From UMGS1484 sp045593325 (GTDB taxonomy: Bacteria; Bacillota; Clostridia; Oscillospirales; Acutalibacteraceae): DNA of 61,667 nt. The DNA lies in NCBI GenBank assembly GCA_045593325.1, contig JAZNWL010000046.1, forward strand, positions 1 to 61,667. Direction: 5' to 3'. The translations under genes and the position numbers were made by a program. The notes under the pieces were generated by a model. That model worked only from the letters and a program-made list of their open reading frames with translations, did no database searches and was not told where the DNA came from. Below, in pieces: positions 59,893 through 61,667 of this stretch; positions within the stretch are counted from its first letter, which is position 1, and every line of letters begins with the position of its first letter.

Positions 59893-61262
59893 TGTATCTT
59901 CTCCATTTCTACATTTTTAAGTGATTTTTTGAATTGAACGGCAAAGAGGATTGCCGTAAAGGTTACTGCTATAATATCTGCCACCGGCTCGGCAAGGTAA
60001 ACGCCCATGGTCTTATCCTGCACAAGATTGGGAATCAAATAAATAAACGGGAGAAGCAGAACAAATTTACGCACGATGGCAACGATGATGGAGCAAGGTG
60101 CGTTGCCGGTGGAAACAAAGGTCATTTGGCAAGCGATCTGAATACCGAAAATACACATCACACCACAGTAGATCCGCAGAGCGTTTGCGGTAAAGTCGAT
60201 CAACTCTTTATCAGGTGTAAAGATCCCTGCAAACACCTGAGGGAACAGCATAATGGCACCCCAGATAACAAAGGAATAGACAACACAGGAGGTCAAAAGC
60301 AGTCTAAAGGTCTTCTTTACACGGTCGGTATTCTTCGCACCGTAGTTATAGCTGGATATAGGCTGTGCGCCCTGAGCGATGCCCTGCATAGGCAGCATAG
60401 CGAACTGCATCACACTGGTGAGGATGGTCATTGCCCCCACGGCAATGTCGCCGCCGTATTTCAGAAGTGAGGAATTGAAGCAAACCGAGATCACACTTTC
60501 ACTACTTTGCATAATAAACGCAGAAAGTCCCAACGCAACACACGGGAAGACAAACTTTCCGTTAATACGCATATTCTTCCGTTGGAGCTTAAGATAGGTC
60601 TTCTTTCCACGCAGGAAGCTGAGCACCCACACACAAGAGATTGCCTGAGACATGATGGTAGCCAGTGCCGCACCCCTTACACCAAGGTTACAGCCGAAAA
60701 TAAAAATGGGGTCAAGAATAATATTGCTGACCGCACCGATGAGCACCGTCATCATACCAACCTTAGCAAAGCCCTGGGCGGTGATAAATGCGCCCATACC
60801 GAGGGTAAGCTGAACAAAGATCGTACCGATGGCGTAAATATTCATATAGTCGGTGGCATAACCGATGGTATTCTTGCTTGCGCCGAACACCAAAAGCAGA
60901 TCCTCGTTCCAGATCAGCAATACAGCGGTCAGAATTGCGGAGAGGATGAGCTGAAGGGTAAAACAGCCGCCCAAGATCTTTTCGGCAGATTGGTTATCGC
61001 CCTTTCCCATATAGATGGATGCCCTTGGTGCACCACCGGAGCTGATGAGAGCCGCAAAAGCGGATATGATCATAATGATGGGCATACATACGCCAACGCC
61101 CGTCAGCGCCAGACTGCCGTCCCCGGGCATATGACCGATATAAATGCGATCAACGATATTGTAAAGCATATTAATAAGCTGAGCAACCACCGTGGGAAGC
61201 GCAAGCTTAAACAGCAACTTTCCGATGGGTGCAGTGCCCAGCATCTCTTTGTTGTCGTTCAT
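59889..61262 (-). CDS. MATE family efflux transporter
   Basis: 457 residues with twelve membrane helices, the usual MATE length. It starts MLGTAPIGKLLFKLALPTVVAQLINMLYN in shortened form, with a second-half repeat around ISSYNYGAKNTDRVK. Substrate unknown; coupling to sodium or protons is usual for the family. It is co-transcribed with the NifX-like gene. Confidence 0.93.
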   Translation of the reverse strand: MNDNKEMLGTAPIGKLLFKLALPTVVAQLINMLYNIVDRIYIGHMPGDGSLALTGVGVCMPIIMIISAFAALISSGGAPRASIYMGKGDNQSAEKILGGCFTLQLILSAILTAVLLIWNEDLLLVFGASKNTIGYATDYMNIYAIGTIFVQLTLGMGAFITAQGFAKVGMMTVLIGAVSNIILDPIFIFGCNLGVRGAALATIMSQAISCVWVLSFLRGKKTYLKLQRKNMRINGKFVFPCVALGLSAFIMQSSESVISVCFNSSLLKYGGDIAVGAMTILTSVMQFAMLPMQGIAQGAQPISSYNYGAKNTDRVKKTFRLLLTSCVVYSFVIWGAIMLFPQVFAGIFTPDKELIDFTANALRIYCGVMCIFGIQIACQMTFVSTGNAPCSIIVAIVRKFVLLLPFIYLIPNLVQDKTMGVYLAEPVADIIAVTFTAILFAVQFKKSLKNVEMEKIQ

Positions 61263-61389
61263 AGTATCATTCCTTGCCGTTTGTGTTTCATAATCATTAG
61301 AAGATTATACTCCATAATTGTGAACATTTCAATTACTTTTCAGCATCTCTGTGCTAATAGGAAATTACCGACCGAACTTCGAATAAAAT

Positions 61390-61432
61390 GGAAAACCGAC
61401 TAATCCAAAGCGACACCTTAGATTAGCCGGTT
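61390..61432 (-). terminator. terminator of the truncated gene at the right edge
   Basis: AAACCGGCTAATCTAAG pairs with TTTGGATTAGTCGGTTT, with few mismatches, and a T run on the minus strand. Confidence 0.7.
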
Positions 61433-61452
61433 TATGATTTTGGTTCTAAACA

Positions 61453-61667
61453 TTAAGAATTAACCGAGTAATCCTTTTTGAAGCCGTGTGCTCCGAAAAT
61501 TTGCCATTGTCCAACTCCGAGACGTTGCATCACTGCCTTGCGTTCCTCGGCACACAACTTGGGATCGGTATCTACGGATGTCATCAGAATCGGAGCATAC
61601 TGATTATACTCAGCTTGCTCTTTCGTTAAACCGTGAACATTGATATAAATATCTCCCGTCAAAGCAA
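61453..61667 (-). CDS. C-terminal part of an unidentified protein, cut by the window edge
   Basis: The last 71 residues of an open frame with no in-window start: ...GDIYINVHGLTKEQAEYNQYA... ending YSVNS. The frame stays open to the last base, so the gene begins beyond the window. The sequence is soluble and mixed in structure. I do not recognise the family. Confidence 0.55.
   Translation of the reverse strand, partial: ALTGDIYINVHGLTKEQAEYNQYAPILMTSVDTDPKLCAEERKAVMQRLGVGQWQIFGAHGFKKDYSVNS

Overview
The window looks like a chromosomal segment of a spore-forming, probably gut-dwelling Clostridia (an uncultured Oscillospiraceae/Ruminococcaceae-like Firmicute). The pointers are Gram-positive PolC, the Prp protease with an N-terminally extended L27, MurT/GatD, cotJABC, a tryptophan T-box, a glycine riboswitch, a PerR/reverse-rubrerythrin operon, a dockerin protein, and a choloylglycine-hydrolase family enzyme. 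No genus can be assigned from this stretch alone.

Layout. 1-12.2 kb (minus strand): a housekeeping operon pyrH-frr-uppS-cdsA-dxr-rseP-ispG-polC, ending in a secreted dockerin protein. The PolC lacks the inserted DnaQ-type exonuclease. 12.2-17.3 kb (plus): two tiny genes, a corrinoid-activator-like protein, a YhaM-like nuclease, and murT-gatD, in which the amidotransferase catalytic residues appear to be replaced. 17.6-19.3 kb: perR, rubrerythrin, a Bfd-like protein and a lipoprotein. 19.3-29.1 kb: small regulators, a broken DUF2493 gene, a bile-salt-hydrolase-like enzyme, two uracil-5 RNA methyltransferases, an SH3/cysteine-peptidase protein, a HAD phosphatase and two U32 proteins. 29.2-30.6 kb: tRNA-Ser followed by a nearly protein-free stretch with at least five promoter-plus-stem units that look like a cluster of small RNA genes. 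30.6-34.2 kb: an ABC exporter with a palindromic operator, then a glycine riboswitch driving an AGCS symporter. 34.2-37.1 kb (minus): rplU-prp-rpmA-obgE-mrnC. 37.1-41.8 kb: a GH78 rhamnosidase with purine and pyrimidine nucleoside phosphorylases. 42-44 kb: tmcAL and a HAD phosphatase. 44.4-46 kb: stand-alone trpB behind a Trp T-box. 46-47 kb: cotJABC, with cotJC short. 47.2-59.4 kb (minus): an AT-richer defence island that reads as one eight-gene operon: XRE regulator, Fic, membrane protein, type III Mod and Res, then a three-gene module (Cap4-like nuclease fused to a STAND-type NTPase, a DUF2806 protein, and an Mrr-like nuclease). 59.5-61.7 kb: a NifX-like protein, a MATE transporter and a truncated gene at the edge.

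The observations most worth following are (i) the small-RNA cluster at 29.36-30.54 kb; (ii) a three-copy intergenic repeat (cores 17357-17566, 23481-23691, 44075-44383) with imperfect terminal inverted repeats and compensatory base changes, two copies of which are bracketed by duplicated, copy-specific hairpins; (iii) the Cap4-NTPase/DUF2806/Mrr-like module; (iv) a MurT-GatD pair without the expected catalytic triad; and (v) the exonuclease-less PolC. All were read by eye; no alignment, folding or database search was run.
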